DNA of 64,000 nt from Dyella dinghuensis (GCF_003977615.1 NZ_RYZR01000002.1:409717-473716), one strand, 5' to 3'. Counted from the stretch's first letter, positions 48,186-57,063 are shown. The notes: a model not told the origin generated them from the letters alone. Translations and numbers: made by a program.

Positions 48186-49148
48186 TCATGCTAGATGAGT
48201 CTGTCGAAGTCTGCGCGGGGGTAGCGCTAAGGACATCCGGTGAATAGGGGGCAGACTTCTCTCTGCGAACTCTGCCGCCGCATCGAAGATCGCGCTAGCA
48301 AGAATGCCGACTATGTTCCGGTCTCGAACAAGTGGCGGATCGCCTTCCAGGGTCTCTTGACCAATGGCTTCCCCTAAAGGGGGCCGTTTTTCGATGCTCG
48401 TGAGAGCTTGCGCAAGCAGATCACCGTGGATTTCAACGAGAAGTTCGTCTCCTAAGTAGCTAGCCTCGAACAACATGCTCGCGAGGAGGCTTAAGCCGTC
48501 CGCCGTTGGATCTTCGGTCAGAGGAAATAGATCCGATTTGTACTGTGCTACGAGCTCGCTTTGTGAGGATGGCGGGGTAGAAAAAACATAGTCCTTTGCC
48601 GTCTTTTGGCTGAACGCGCCGGCACCGTGGACGACTAAATGCGTGCGAAAAAGCCCCAACTTCTTCAGGCAATGCTCGGTAATTTGTTCGACATCACGTG
48701 GCGACAAGTTTTCAAGGTTCAGGAGGTCCCATATTTTTGTGTTGTACCAATCCGATGATCCTTGAAAGATTTTCTCAGCGCACTCGACGAGATTTAGCTT
48801 GATCACGGCATAGAGAACTTCCTCGCCCTTGCTCTTTCTTATTTCTCTTATCGCTGGGTCCACAATACCTGCGTCTTCCCATTCACTCGCTGGTATACGG
48901 CGCACAACCTTCGTTGGATCGCTTCCTGAATTGGCTACGCGTTCGAGCGCCTGGAGTTTTCCATAAGACGCGCCGACTTGCGTGCTTGATGCAGCTATAA
49001 GCCTTTCAATCGATGTCCAATTCGGCGGAACGCGTAACGTTCCTTCAAGTTGTCCAGACGCATGCATCCGATGAGCTTGGTGCTTCAAGTGGCGCGCCCA
49101 AAGGCGGAATTGGAGTACGTCAATTTCAGATTTAGTAGGACGCCCCAT
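48186..49148 (-). CDS. Unknown protein next to the transposition module
   Basis: About 320 residues. The N-terminus MGRPTKSEIDVLQFRLWARH resembles a group of hypothetical proteins found in mobile regions of proteobacteria. The remainder is mainly alpha-helical (SSTQVGASYGKLQALERV, VVRRIPASEWEDAGI). No enzymatic motif is visible. It opposes the tni genes and is separated from the AT-rich stretch by only a few bases, so it would be an outer cargo gene if that stretch is the transposon end. An upstream in-frame ATG at 49163 is possible. Confidence 0.6.
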   Translation of the reverse strand: MGRPTKSEIDVLQFRLWARHLKHQAHRMHASGQLEGTLRVPPNWTSIERLIAASSTQVGASYGKLQALERVANSGSDPTKVVRRIPASEWEDAGIVDPAIREIRKSKGEEVLYAVIKLNLVECAEKIFQGSSDWYNTKIWDLLNLENLSPRDVEQITEHCLKKLGLFRTHLVVHGAGAFSQKTAKDYVFSTPPSSQSELVAQYKSDLFPLTEDPTADGLSLLASMLFEASYLGDELLVEIHGDLLAQALTSIEKRPPLGEAIGQETLEGDPPLVRDRNIVGILASAIFDAAAEFAERSLPPIHRMSLALPPRRLRQTHLA

Positions 49149-49238
49149 TCTCACGAAAGTCACCTAGTTTTGTGAGGTACCGCCTTGTATGCATCTGGCG
49201 GCATTATCTGCCGTAATTAAACGTCAGGCCGTTCGCAC

Positions 49239-49511
49239 ATGTTACCGGTAGATCAAAAAATCGTACCTCAAGCTTTCGACAGGCATTGCTGGGTACGGCA
49301 GCAGCTGGAGCGCTATGGCGCGGTCGTTGGGGGCGAAGCGCTGCGTTCTTTACTGGGGTTCAACACACTGGGCGCGTTTCGCCAAGCTCGCGTAGGGGGC
49401 TCGTTGGGCGTCAAGGTTTTTCAGTTGCCAGCTCGGCGCGGTCATTTTGCGCTTACGGAAGAGGTGTGTGCGTGGCTATTGGCCCAGCGTGAGCCGGTTG
49501 AGGAGAGCTAA
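49239..49511 (+). CDS. Small protein upstream of tniA, possible DNA-binding
   Basis: A 90-residue protein: GGEALRSLLGFNTLGAFRQA, then a hydrophobic strand VKVFQLPARRGHFALTEEVCAWLLAQREP. The layout (short helix, helix, wing, helix) resembles MerR/excisionase-like winged helices that replace HTH_17. It is divergent from the unknown gene at 48186 and ends 330 bases before tniA. A hairpin follows. A role in controlling excision or the tni operon is inferred. Confidence 0.5.
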   Translation: MLPVDQKIVPQAFDRHCWVRQQLERYGAVVGGEALRSLLGFNTLGAFRQARVGGSLGVKVFQLPARRGHFALTEEVCAWLLAQREPVEES

Positions 49512-49841
49512 CTGACGATGCGAAAAGCAGGCTAGTGAGCCTGCCTTAGCTGTACCACCCCCAGAAGAAAAAGCTGACCCGACTGGCGCTCTGCGCTCGG
49601 CCGGTTAGGGCTTTGCGCGCCTATTACCAGCCGGATTCGTACAACAGAAGGAGGTCCCAAAACGATGTTTCGCTAGCCCCTGAAACGCAATGCCCTCGAC
49701 GTTTGCAGCGTCGAGGGCAAATAAAGCGGTCAACTTGGACGAATTTGACGCCCCTGATTTTGGGGAGGGTAGACCTTTTTGTCAAGCAGTTGGTCGCTTC
49801 AGCGCTTCAGGTTGATTCCCTTTTTTTCAAGGAACCCAACC
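49512..49841. other. Leader region of the tniABQ operon
   Basis: 330 bases without a gene. Two stem-loops lie inside: 49528-49545, and a stronger one at 49691-49719 whose 11-bp stem TGCCCTCGACG/CGTCGAGGGCA has a seven-base loop. It probably holds the tni promoter and, if the AT-rich stretch is not the end, could hold it instead. No repeated ends were recognised here. Confidence 0.45.
49528..49545 (+). terminator. Hairpin after the 49239 gene
   Basis: GCAGGCT (49528-49534), AGTG, AGCCTGC (49539-49545). A perfect 7-bp stem with a four-base loop 16 bases after the stop. No T tract. Confidence 0.5.
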
Positions 49842-51680
49842 ATGGAAATTGAAGCAGCAGTTTTACGTCTAGAGCCGGGAACCAAAATCCTGTGTGATGG
49901 CGCGATTCATGAGATCGACAGTGTTGTGTCAGTCGATGCGGTGCTCATCAAGAACATCTGCGATGGTGTGCTCTCGACGGTCCCCATCTACAAGTTGAAA
50001 CCGTATGCGGAGCGTCAAGTCGCCGCCGCAGAACTTGTCGTCAGTGACATGCTGAAAAAGCATCTCGACGAAGCAAGTGCTCGTGAGGTGATCTTGCGCG
50101 AGTACGCCGGTCGCCGGCTGACCAAAGACGATATGGCGAAGCTCATGACCGCGCTAGGTATGAAGCCAACACGTATTTATGAATTCCTCCGTATTCTTCG
50201 TAAGGATAGTCGGCCCAAAGCGATCGCATCACGTAGGCGTGGGCCCAAACCTGGCACTACAAAGCTGAGTCCTCAAAAAGAGGCGATCATCGTTTCGGTG
50301 ATCAATATGCACCGCAAGAGCAAGAAGCCCACACGGCTGAAAGCAATCTACGACGACATCGAGCGCCAGTGCGCGAACGCTGGCCTGCCGTGTCCCTCCC
50401 GCGAGACCATGCGGGATCGGATTGAAAATCATGGGCGGGAATTAGCATTCCGTCAGCGTCTCGGGCGCAAGCGTGCACGTGAAGCAACTACGCCAAAACC
50501 TGGCGTGATACGCACGTCTCACGCTTTGGCGTTGGTCGAGATGGACCACTCACCGTTGGATATGATTTTGGTTGACCGCGTACATCGAAAACATATCGGC
50601 CGCGCTTATCTCAGTGTCATGGTGGATGCCCACACGCGGGTTGTCTTGGGTTTTATGCTCAGCTTGGGTGGCCCGAGCATTATGACGGTAGCGCTACTCA
50701 CGACACACTCCATCCTTTGCAAAGACAAATGGCTTGCCGAGCGCGGGATTACAGATTTGTCGTGGCCTATGTACGGCGTTTACAAGGTGTCACGCACCGA
50801 CAACGCTGACGAGTTTCACAGCGACGAATACGCTGACGGCTGCAAAGCGTGGGGCATTGATCCGCCGACGTTTCGCGACATTGGAAAGAAGGAACAAGGA
50901 GCGATCGTCGAACGCATAATCGGCACGATTCAGTGCAGGGTGGAAAGGGCCCCTGGTGCAACCGGCAATGGTGTTAAGCACCGCCAGGAATACGATCCCA
51001 CTCATGATTCGGTCATGACGATTGAAGAGGCCGAGGAATGGTTGGCCTACGAAATTCTTGGTGTTTATCACAACGACACGCACAGCGAATTAGGCATGTC
51101 TCCCACGGCAGCCTGGCGCCAAGCGCACATGACACCGGAGGGCTTGCGTCTGCCTCCCATCGTAACCAGCCAGCGCAAACTGTTGCTCGATTTTCTCCCT
51201 AGCGAAACGCGTCTGGTGACTGCGGCGGGTATCCATCTCTTAGGTGATCGCTACTGGGCTCCGGCGTTGAATCCTCTGGTGGGCTCGAAAGAACCTGTTA
51301 CGGTGAAATATGACGAACGCAACATGGCTACGATTTTCGTCCGCACTGAAACGGGCGATTACATCGACGTGCCCTATGCGGATCATGCGAAGCCGGCGTT
51401 GCCGCTCTGGGAGATCAAAGCCATGCGCAAGGAGAAGGCGCTGGAAGCTGTCCGTCAGTATGATCCGGCGATTAAGCACAATGCTCGAAACAAGCAAGCC
51501 GAGATCGTCGACAAAGCGAAGAAGTCCACACGCGAGCGTCGTCGTCAAGAGCGTCTTGCAGAGGCGGATAAAGCTACTGGTGTGTCTCGGACGTCGTCAA
51601 AGCCTGTGGCACCGCCTTCGATAACGCCGCGATTGGACTACTCAGTTCGCCCTTCGATTGATGTGGGGGACGAAGTATGA
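49842..51680 (+). CDS. tniA: Transposase subunit A, TniA/TnsB-type DDE recombinase
   Basis: A 612-residue transposase of the Mu/TnsB family. The DDE triad is visible: Asp in ALVEMDHSPLDMIL near residue 230, Asp in VSRTDNADEFHSDEY near residue 317, and Glu in GAIVERIIGTIQ near 352. A HTH-rich N-terminus precedes the catalytic core, and the Mu-type C-terminal beta domain begins around PLVGSKEPVTVKYDERN. It cuts and joins transposon ends. ATG 49842 is chosen. The tniB start overlaps its stop by four bases. Confidence 0.93.
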   Translation: MEIEAAVLRLEPGTKILCDGAIHEIDSVVSVDAVLIKNICDGVLSTVPIYKLKPYAERQVAAAELVVSDMLKKHLDEASAREVILREYAGRRLTKDDMAKLMTALGMKPTRIYEFLRILRKDSRPKAIASRRRGPKPGTTKLSPQKEAIIVSVINMHRKSKKPTRLKAIYDDIERQCANAGLPCPSRETMRDRIENHGRELAFRQRLGRKRAREATTPKPGVIRTSHALALVEMDHSPLDMILVDRVHRKHIGRAYLSVMVDAHTRVVLGFMLSLGGPSIMTVALLTTHSILCKDKWLAERGITDLSWPMYGVYKVSRTDNADEFHSDEYADGCKAWGIDPPTFRDIGKKEQGAIVERIIGTIQCRVERAPGATGNGVKHRQEYDPTHDSVMTIEEAEEWLAYEILGVYHNDTHSELGMSPTAAWRQAHMTPEGLRLPPIVTSQRKLLLDFLPSETRLVTAAGIHLLGDRYWAPALNPLVGSKEPVTVKYDERNMATIFVRTETGDYIDVPYADHAKPALPLWEIKAMRKEKALEAVRQYDPAIKHNARNKQAEIVDKAKKSTRERRRQERLAEADKATGVSRTSSKPVAPPSITPRLDYSVRPSIDVGDEV

Positions 51681-52648
51681 GCGACTTCACACATGTTGAT
51701 CCCAAGCTTCATGCCCTCTTCGAGGGGCCGGACATTGATCGCATTCGGTATATCTTACGCGATCGCTATGTGCCATATCAGCGTGCCAAGGAAGTGCTCG
51801 CCGATGTGGACGAGCTTGTTATCGGTGAGCGTAGTGAGCGGCCACTTTGCGCTCTGTTGGTTGGCGAACCCGGTGTAGGTAAAAGCACACTTTTGGACGT
51901 GGTCGAAAAGAAATATCCGCCCGTAACATGCAACGAAACGAAGGTGATTCTGAGGCCCGTCGTGCGGATCAACCTTCCCGGCGTCACCGAAATGCGGGCA
52001 CTATACCAACGTGCACTGAAGGCGCTCCGTGTGCCATACGGAGAAGGTGACCGACCGTCGACGCTTGAGCTCAATCTGCACGACAGTTTGTCGAGTGCAG
52101 GTACGCGCGTGTTGGCGATGGACGAGCTCCATAATTTTTTTATCGCTGGGCCGAAAACGTTTGCCAACAATATGGCGGCTTTAAGGGACCTCACCAATAC
52201 ACCCAAGGTATCGCTGGTTTGTGCTGGCACAGAGCTCGCCAGGCTCTGCATCCAAGCCGATCCGCAGCTCCTTGAGCGTTTTGATCAATATGAGTTTTGT
52301 GCATGGTCGGAGAGCAGCGAACTGCGCAATTTCCTTGCCAGTTGGGAGTGGCGCTTGCCGTTGCGTCGCCCTTCAAATCTGGCGGGACCGATCATGTTGC
52401 CGCTGCTTTTACGACTCTCGACTGGCCATATGCGTCGCATGGTTCGCATCATCAAACGTGCCTCCAAAATGGCGATCTTGAGCGGCGATGAATACGTGAC
52501 ACAGGACGCCTGCCATGCGGCTGCTCAACACTACGCGAGGGGGTCTTTGAACGCGGCGACAAAGCGTGGCGTGAAAACGTCCACGAATGCTGAGGAGACC
52601 TCCTCGACGGCAGGCAGTGACGGTGATGAGGGAGATGGGAATGATTAA
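51677..52648 (+). CDS. tniB: Transposition ATPase TniB/TnsC-like
   Basis: A 323-residue AAA+ ATPase that links target selection to the transposase. Walker A LVGEPGVGKSTLLD near residue 61, Walker B RVLAMDELHN near residue 145, sensor stretch SLVCAGTELA near residue 178. The N-terminus contains HALFEGPDIDRIRYIL, fitting TniB. It is coupled by ATGA to tniA upstream, and its end overlaps the next gene. Confidence 0.92.
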   Translation: MSDFTHVDPKLHALFEGPDIDRIRYILRDRYVPYQRAKEVLADVDELVIGERSERPLCALLVGEPGVGKSTLLDVVEKKYPPVTCNETKVILRPVVRINLPGVTEMRALYQRALKALRVPYGEGDRPSTLELNLHDSLSSAGTRVLAMDELHNFFIAGPKTFANNMAALRDLTNTPKVSLVCAGTELARLCIQADPQLLERFDQYEFCAWSESSELRNFLASWEWRLPLRRPSNLAGPIMLPLLLRLSTGHMRRMVRIIKRASKMAILSGDEYVTQDACHAAAQHYARGSLNAATKRGVKTSTNAEETSSTAGSDGDEGDGND

Positions 52649-53696
52649 TCTCTCCAATCCTACCGTGATACCGCACCACGATGAGACGCTCTCATCGTGG
52701 TTGATGCGCTGGGCTGGCGACAGGCATACGCATCGAAGTGACTTGCTGGGTATGGTCGCGAATGTCCAAATTGAACTCGCCGACGCGCTCAAGTCTGAAC
52801 CAGACTTTCCTTCAGCGCCTGGTTGGGCACGCAGCTTAGCTACCGTCATCGGGATGGATGCAGATGACCTGGATCGCATCGCGTGGCCACCCTCGCCCTG
52901 GGTTTTAGCTCCCGATGCGCGCTGTTCGGCATGCGTCGAGTGCCTGGGCGAAGACGGCGACATTACCGCGCAATACATGCGGCAGTTATGGACGGATAGT
53001 TGGCGCACGCTTTGCCTACGCCACGACCTGCCGTTAGTACAGGTGCCCGCGTTCGGGTGGGGATGGGGGTTGGTAGGTAACGAGGTCCGGCGCGCGCACA
53101 AAACCTTGATGCGCAGACCCTACACTTTAGTAAAAAATCTGCGATCCGCGTGGGAGGCAACGCCAAGCGTGTTGAAGGAAGCTGTGTATGGTGCCGAAAT
53201 GAGTCTGTTAGAAGCATTCGGCGAGCACTATACGCATGCAGGCAAAGATGGGCACGCGGCTAGTGGGCGGCTACGTGTTTGGGAGGACTTGCTTGTGGTA
53301 TGCACCACGAACTGGCAACCGTGGTCGGACGAACTTCCCATATCAGCGGCAGTCCCAACGTTGAGCGCTGGGCGTCGTTTTTTTAGGGGATTGAGGGCGC
53401 CGCCGTTTGAGGGTGATCACAACCTCATTCGCTTTCGTTCGCTGGAAGATCCGTCGATTCGGAGGATGGCGCTTGCGTGTGTCGCTGACGCGTTACAAAA
53501 CATGGCCTCGCGCCCAACGGCCGAACCGTTGATGAAGGGCAAAGCACGCAAGATTTGGCAAGACGTCGCAACAGTATTGCCGCCCAATGCGTGGGATTGG
53601 CTTAGCCTGCGCGCTGAACAATGGCCGACAACATGGCGACATTGGGTGTTGGACTGGCGCCGTGCAGCACTGGTGTCCAGCAAAAAAGTACAATAG
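52635..53696 (+). CDS. tniQ: TniQ family protein
   Basis: About 353 residues. The N-terminal TniQ signature is NPTVIPHHDETLSSWLMRWAGDR. A zinc-binding region follows (CSACVECLGEDG, then DSWRTLCLRHDLPLVQVP near residue 120), the CxxC...CxxH of TniQ. It partners TniB and TniA in target choice. It overlaps the end of tniB, and starts at 52635 or 52641 are both plausible. No resolvase (tniR) or TnsA/TnsE gene follows. Confidence 0.9.
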   Translation: MGMINLSNPTVIPHHDETLSSWLMRWAGDRHTHRSDLLGMVANVQIELADALKSEPDFPSAPGWARSLATVIGMDADDLDRIAWPPSPWVLAPDARCSACVECLGEDGDITAQYMRQLWTDSWRTLCLRHDLPLVQVPAFGWGWGLVGNEVRRAHKTLMRRPYTLVKNLRSAWEATPSVLKEAVYGAEMSLLEAFGEHYTHAGKDGHAASGRLRVWEDLLVVCTTNWQPWSDELPISAAVPTLSAGRRFFRGLRAPPFEGDHNLIRFRSLEDPSIRRMALACVADALQNMASRPTAEPLMKGKARKIWQDVATVLPPNAWDWLSLRAEQWPTTWRHWVLDWRRAALVSSKKVQ

Positions 53697-53722
53697 CGAC
53701 ACCTGAGCAACGTCCCGTTTAT

Positions 53723-53839
53723 GGCATGGCGAGCGCCCGTACCATGCCGGGTTTAACTATGGACAAGTGGTAGCGCAGAGGGCTTAGCAACTCTGCGCTG
53801 CCATACCGGCCGTTTGATCCATGGGCGTGGTATCACGCC
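53723..53839 (+). other. Cluster of three stem-loops after tniQ
   Basis: Within 120 bases lie GGCATGG/CCATGCC (53723-53748, 7-bp stem), GGTAGCGCAGAG/CTCTGCGCTGCC (53769-53802, 12 pairs with one G-U), and GGCGTG/CACGCC (53824-53839, 6-bp stem). They sit between tniQ and the convergent XRE gene. The last two could end transcripts, or the set could be a folded RNA. No protein frame is convincing here. Confidence 0.5.
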
Positions 53840-53878
53840 ACACCGCCACGTGCGATGTGACCTCAGCGGACATCGTCG

Positions 53879-54226
53879 TTATGACTTGACCGTTGATTTG
53901 CGTTTGCTCTTTTTGGACTCAAGGGATTTCAGTAGGCGCTCTTTTTCCGCTATCGAAAGGCCATCGAACGCCAAGATAAGACGTGCTAGTCGATCGTCCT
54001 CGCAAAACAAGTAAGCCGTCGGGACCCCTAACACCTGAGCTAAGCGCGATACTAGTGACAAATCGGGTTCGTGGACCCCGACCTCATAGCGGTTAATTCT
54101 GGTGCTCGCCACAAACGGATCCAAACCTGCTTCTATGCCTAAGTCCTTTTGAGATAGGCCCGTTCTGAGTCGGGCCTCCCGGAGACGCTGCTGGAATACC
54201 AGCCTGATGTTGATTTGACGGGCCAT
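53879..54226 (-). CDS. XRE-family regulator of the SseB cassette
   Basis: A 115-residue Cro/C1-type HTH repressor: LREARLRTGLSQKDLGIEAG then INRYEVGVHEPDLSLVSRLAQVLGVPTAYLF (residues 15-75), with a basic C-terminal tail (LESKKSKRKSTVKS). It is divergent from the operon beginning at 54352. Two near-identical 15-bp palindromes lie between them, so autoregulation and control of that operon are very likely. Confidence 0.9.
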   Translation of the reverse strand: MARQINIRLVFQQRLREARLRTGLSQKDLGIEAGLDPFVASTRINRYEVGVHEPDLSLVSRLAQVLGVPTAYLFCEDDRLARLILAFDGLSIAEKERLLKSLESKKSKRKSTVKS

Positions 54227-54252
54227 CGACCAAACCGCGCAGGGGAATACCC

Positions 54253-54301
54253 CTACGAGATTCGTAGTTTTGGCTTGCGACGGATACTACGAGTTTCGTA
54301 G
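54253..54301. promoter_or_regulatory. Paired XRE operators
   Basis: 54253-54267 is CTACGAGATTCGTAG and 54287-54301 is CTACGAGTTTCGTAG: the half-site CTACGA with its complement TCGTAG around three bases. Starts are 34 bases apart. They lie 26-76 bases upstream of the XRE start and 50-100 bases before the operon at 54352. The symmetric half-sites fit a dimeric XRE repressor. Confidence 0.82.
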
Positions 54302-54351
54302 CATCTAGATCAAGTAGCCCATCACCCAGATGGGGCCCAAGGCCCGATACC

Positions 54352-54711
54352 ATGTCCTTTCAATTAATAATTGACCAAAACGTTGAAATCGCTATTCCCA
54401 TCGATCCATTGACCCAGGATGCTTGGCAAATCCAGCTCGAGCGGGCTGCGGAGCAGGGCGCCATCGCCGGATTCTGTGAGCGTTTCGCCACATGCTTCGC
54501 GATGACCCTCCGGGAATGCGTGGATGCCGATCTCAAACCGCCGACCCCTGCTCAGGTCAAGTACGCAACGGATATCTCGCGAGACCTGAACCTGCCTCTG
54601 CCTTCGGAAGCGCTCCGCTACCGAGGTGCGATGGTTGAATTCCTGGGTCGCTTCTCAGAAATTCACAAACAGCGACGCTCGCGCGCTCCTGGCTCTTCAT
54701 CGAATGAATAA
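54352..54711 (+). CDS. Unknown first gene of the SseB cassette
   Basis: A 119-residue soluble protein. The middle reads DLKPPTPAQVKYATDISRDLNLPLPSEALRYRGAMVEFLG, wording shared with small domains found at the ends of DNA-metabolism proteins on mobile elements (PPTPxQLxYAxxI). No catalytic motif. It is the first gene of the operon controlled by the XRE regulator, and the next frame begins 20 bases later. Function unknown. Confidence 0.7.
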   Translation: MSFQLIIDQNVEIAIPIDPLTQDAWQIQLERAAEQGAIAGFCERFATCFAMTLRECVDADLKPPTPAQVKYATDISRDLNLPLPSEALRYRGAMVEFLGRFSEIHKQRRSRAPGSSSNE

Positions 54712-54731
54712 CGCTCACCCGTGCCCTCACG

Positions 54732-55556
54732 GTGATGCAAGGGCAATTTTTCCTGCGGGGGCTGCCCACCCGTCAATGTTTTCGTCTGAGGTGCTTCTTG
54801 GAGCTCAATGAGCTGGAAAGGTTATTTGTTCAGGCTTTCTTGGATCAAGGCATTCGTCCTGCGTTCTACCATTTATTAATGCAAAGCGACGTATGTGTGA
54901 TTACGGCGGCCCCGCTCCGATCCGAACTCCCGGAGATCGTCTCGTTCCGTCGTGATGACGGTGCGGTAGTTGTACCTTTCTTTACGTCGCTCAATGCATT
55001 GGCGCTCAATGACCACAGGGGTGCTGAGGATTTCTGTGTACCGCCTGTGACGCGTATGCACACACGAACACTGCTGGAACGAGTGAGCGGGCACTATCTG
55101 CATATCAATCCTGGAAGCGCCTTCAACCTCGAAGTCGCCCCTGAGCACGTGGCTTCCCTACTGAGAGATGAGACGATTCACTACGGTACACGGGCTCCGG
55201 AGGTGCCGCCTGACGGTGCCTATATTCAGATCAGGAAGCTGAATGTCTCGCTGCCTGCGCTTGAAGCTGCATTAGTAACCGTTTTTCGTGAGGTGTATGA
55301 GGTGCGTTATGCATTTCTTGTCGAGGCAGAGCGTACACGGCAAGGTGAGCGTATGCGGACACTCATGATGATCGCAGAGTCCGTCCCATCCGAATGGCTC
55401 GAAAAGGCGGTAAGCACGGTGTTTTCGGATGTTTACGACCATGCGCTGCCGGTGGATATTTGCTTTGACGAGGGCGACAAAGACTTCGTCAATACCCTCA
55501 AGAGGATTGGTGCTCAACCCTTCTACGAACGTGCAACTGTGGGGCGCTTCAACTAA
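54732..55556 (+). CDS. SseB-family protein, copy 1
   Basis: About 250-274 residues. An N-terminal SseB domain is visible: FLDQGIRPAFYHLLMQSDV, VVPFFTSLNAL near residue 80, then VSGHYLHINPGSAFNLEVAPEHVASLL near 118. A C-terminal SseB domain follows, ending LKRIGAQPFYERATVGRFN. This is the enhanced-serine-sensitivity SseB family, not the type III translocator of the same name; its biochemical role is not established. ATG 54732 is the longest start. A TTG at 54798 with GAGG upstream is possible and removes 22 odd residues. Confidence 0.75.
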   Translation: MMQGQFFLRGLPTRQCFRLRCFLELNELERLFVQAFLDQGIRPAFYHLLMQSDVCVITAAPLRSELPEIVSFRRDDGAVVVPFFTSLNALALNDHRGAEDFCVPPVTRMHTRTLLERVSGHYLHINPGSAFNLEVAPEHVASLLRDETIHYGTRAPEVPPDGAYIQIRKLNVSLPALEAALVTVFREVYEVRYAFLVEAERTRQGERMRTLMMIAESVPSEWLEKAVSTVFSDVYDHALPVDICFDEGDKDFVNTLKRIGAQPFYERATVGRFN

Positions 55557-55587
55557 TCGCAGTGCCAACGTTTGACACAGGAACTCT

Positions 55588-56376
55588 ATGACGACTTCAC
55601 TCGAACATTTGATGGCACGCGCGATCGCAGATCAGCGCGAGGAGTCGGCATTCTTTCAAGCGCTGCTGGACGCGACCATCTACGCACACATTCCAATGAC
55701 GGATCGCGTTGACGTCCAGTCGGACAAGATCCGATTCGTGCAATTTCACCGGCCTGACAATGGACAACTGACGCTGCCGTTCTTCACTGATTTGACGAAA
55801 GCGCGTTTTGCAGCGCAATCAAACGTTCAGGTCATTGCCCTGACGGGACGTGTCTTCTTGGAATTAACACGTGGAGCGACAGTAATGCTCGATCCCAACG
55901 ATAACGGCTGTACCCTTTATCCCGAAGAGGTTGAGGTCTTGTTGCGAACCGGGCAGGTGGCGGCGATCCAACCTTTCACGGTTGAAGAAGCCAGTGCTCC
56001 CCTTGTTGGCCCATCGAAGGAATCGCCTGCGTGGCTCATTGATGCACTTATACTGTCGTTGGCGAAGTTGCCTTTCGTAGAAGTAGCGTATTTAGGCGGC
56101 GTATTCAGCAGAACCGAAGTGCCAGAACAAGCGGGCTTACTCATTGTGTTGGGGGGCGAACGAGCCCACGCAGAGCGAGCAGTTCATGCGGTCCTCACCG
56201 CACTCCAACCCTTAGCAGCAATGCATGAAGAAATGCCGATCGACATGACACACTTTGATCCGGCAGAAAACATCCCTGCTTGGATTACACGCGTTGGACT
56301 TCAGCCGTTTTACGAGCGAGCGTGGGGCGCGCGGCTGCATCTTGACCATGCGGGTCAGAAACGATCATCCGTTTAA
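55588..56376 (+). CDS. SseB-family protein, copy 2
   Basis: A 262-residue paralogue of the preceding gene: SLEHLMARAIADQREESAFF, LTLPFFTDLTKARFAA near residue 52, RTGQVAAIQPFTVEEASAPL near 112, and the same ending RVGLQPFYERAWGARL. It lies 31 bases after copy 1 on the same strand. Sequence between the copies has diverged a good deal, so the pair is old rather than a fresh duplication. The two may form a heteromer; this is inference. Confidence 0.78.
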   Translation: MTTSLEHLMARAIADQREESAFFQALLDATIYAHIPMTDRVDVQSDKIRFVQFHRPDNGQLTLPFFTDLTKARFAAQSNVQVIALTGRVFLELTRGATVMLDPNDNGCTLYPEEVEVLLRTGQVAAIQPFTVEEASAPLVGPSKESPAWLIDALILSLAKLPFVEVAYLGGVFSRTEVPEQAGLLIVLGGERAHAERAVHAVLTALQPLAAMHEEMPIDMTHFDPAENIPAWITRVGLQPFYERAWGARLHLDHAGQKRSSV

Positions 56377-57063
56377 CGTGAACAGCGTGTGGTTTAGAAG
56401 TCGCGCTGCCTCGCTATACAGGAGAGGGTGATCAGTTTGAGTCATCGCTAAGGGTTCCCTTAACTACCCAATCGGCCTCCGAACCTCGCGACCACCTGAC
56501 TATGAATCGTTGAAGAAATGCCTACATCGGCGGAAGCGGCGCGGACACTTCGCCGCCGGGCGGCCACTATCACAGCCTCAATCTCTACGATTATCCATAT
56601 TTCTGCATCAGCTCATAAGCAATTGTGCGGATTATCATGGACATTCGTACGACCTATTCTGGCTCCCAGCAACAGTTGGGTAACCAGACATGCAAGAAAC
56701 CGATCAAATCCATATCGATGTCCGGTTCGTCGAATCTCACGGAGCCGAGCTCTTGGGGCTGCACAACCCCACGACCGGAAAGGTATCCAGCGAGGTTCGG
56801 CTGAGAGGGCGCGATACGAGAGCCATGATCGCTCCCCCAAAGCACATTTTTCCGGCGCTGTTGCGGAGTAAGACAGCTCTACGTATCGCCTACCACGAGA
56901 GTTCCGATCACGACCTCCTTGTGGACCTAATGAGAGGGAAAACGCGGCGATGGGTTAGCGGGTCTGAATCGAGTACGCCCGGACGCTTGGGCAATGAATG
57001 TCATTGTAGGAGATATGGGGCAACGTCGCGGGGCAACCGGAATCACAAGAATTGAGTTGCCCC
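56377..57063. other. Gene-poor spacer before the first fusion regulator
   Basis: 687 bases. A 121-codon frame at 56690-57055 has no recognisable domain and its end lies in the repeated leader of the next gene, so I do not call it. The last 50 bases form the conserved leader described separately. A motif around CGGACGCTTGG-CAATGAATG (near 56980-57000) is repeated upstream of the second copy. Confidence 0.45.
57017..57063 (+). promoter_or_regulatory. Inverted-repeat leader of fusion regulator copy 1
   Basis: GGGGCAAC at 57017-57024 and again at 57030-57037, then GTTGCCCC at 57056-57063, which abuts the start codon. Either upstream copy can pair with the last. No Shine-Dalgarno sequence is visible otherwise. 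The same layout with the same spacing occurs at copy 2, so it is selected or recently copied. Operator or mRNA hairpin are both possible. Confidence 0.7.

Noticed and set aside
49842..53696. CRISPR-associated transposon (CAST)
   Set aside because: No Cas12k, Cascade or repeat array is visible in the window, so only the tni genes are supported.
54732..56376. Reading the SseB genes as the type III secretion translocator SseB
   Set aside because: Domain order and the PFFT-S/D-L and QPFYERA motifs match the enhanced-serine-sensitivity SseB family. No secretion genes are present.
56690..57055. 121-codon open frame upstream of the first fusion regulator
   Set aside because: No domain, no clear ribosome site, and its last third runs through the repeated leader of the next gene.
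56377..57063. tRNA gene serving as integrase target in front of the fusion regulators
   Set aside because: I looked for cloverleaf arms and a GGTTCGA-type T-loop and found none. No second half of an attachment site was recognised.
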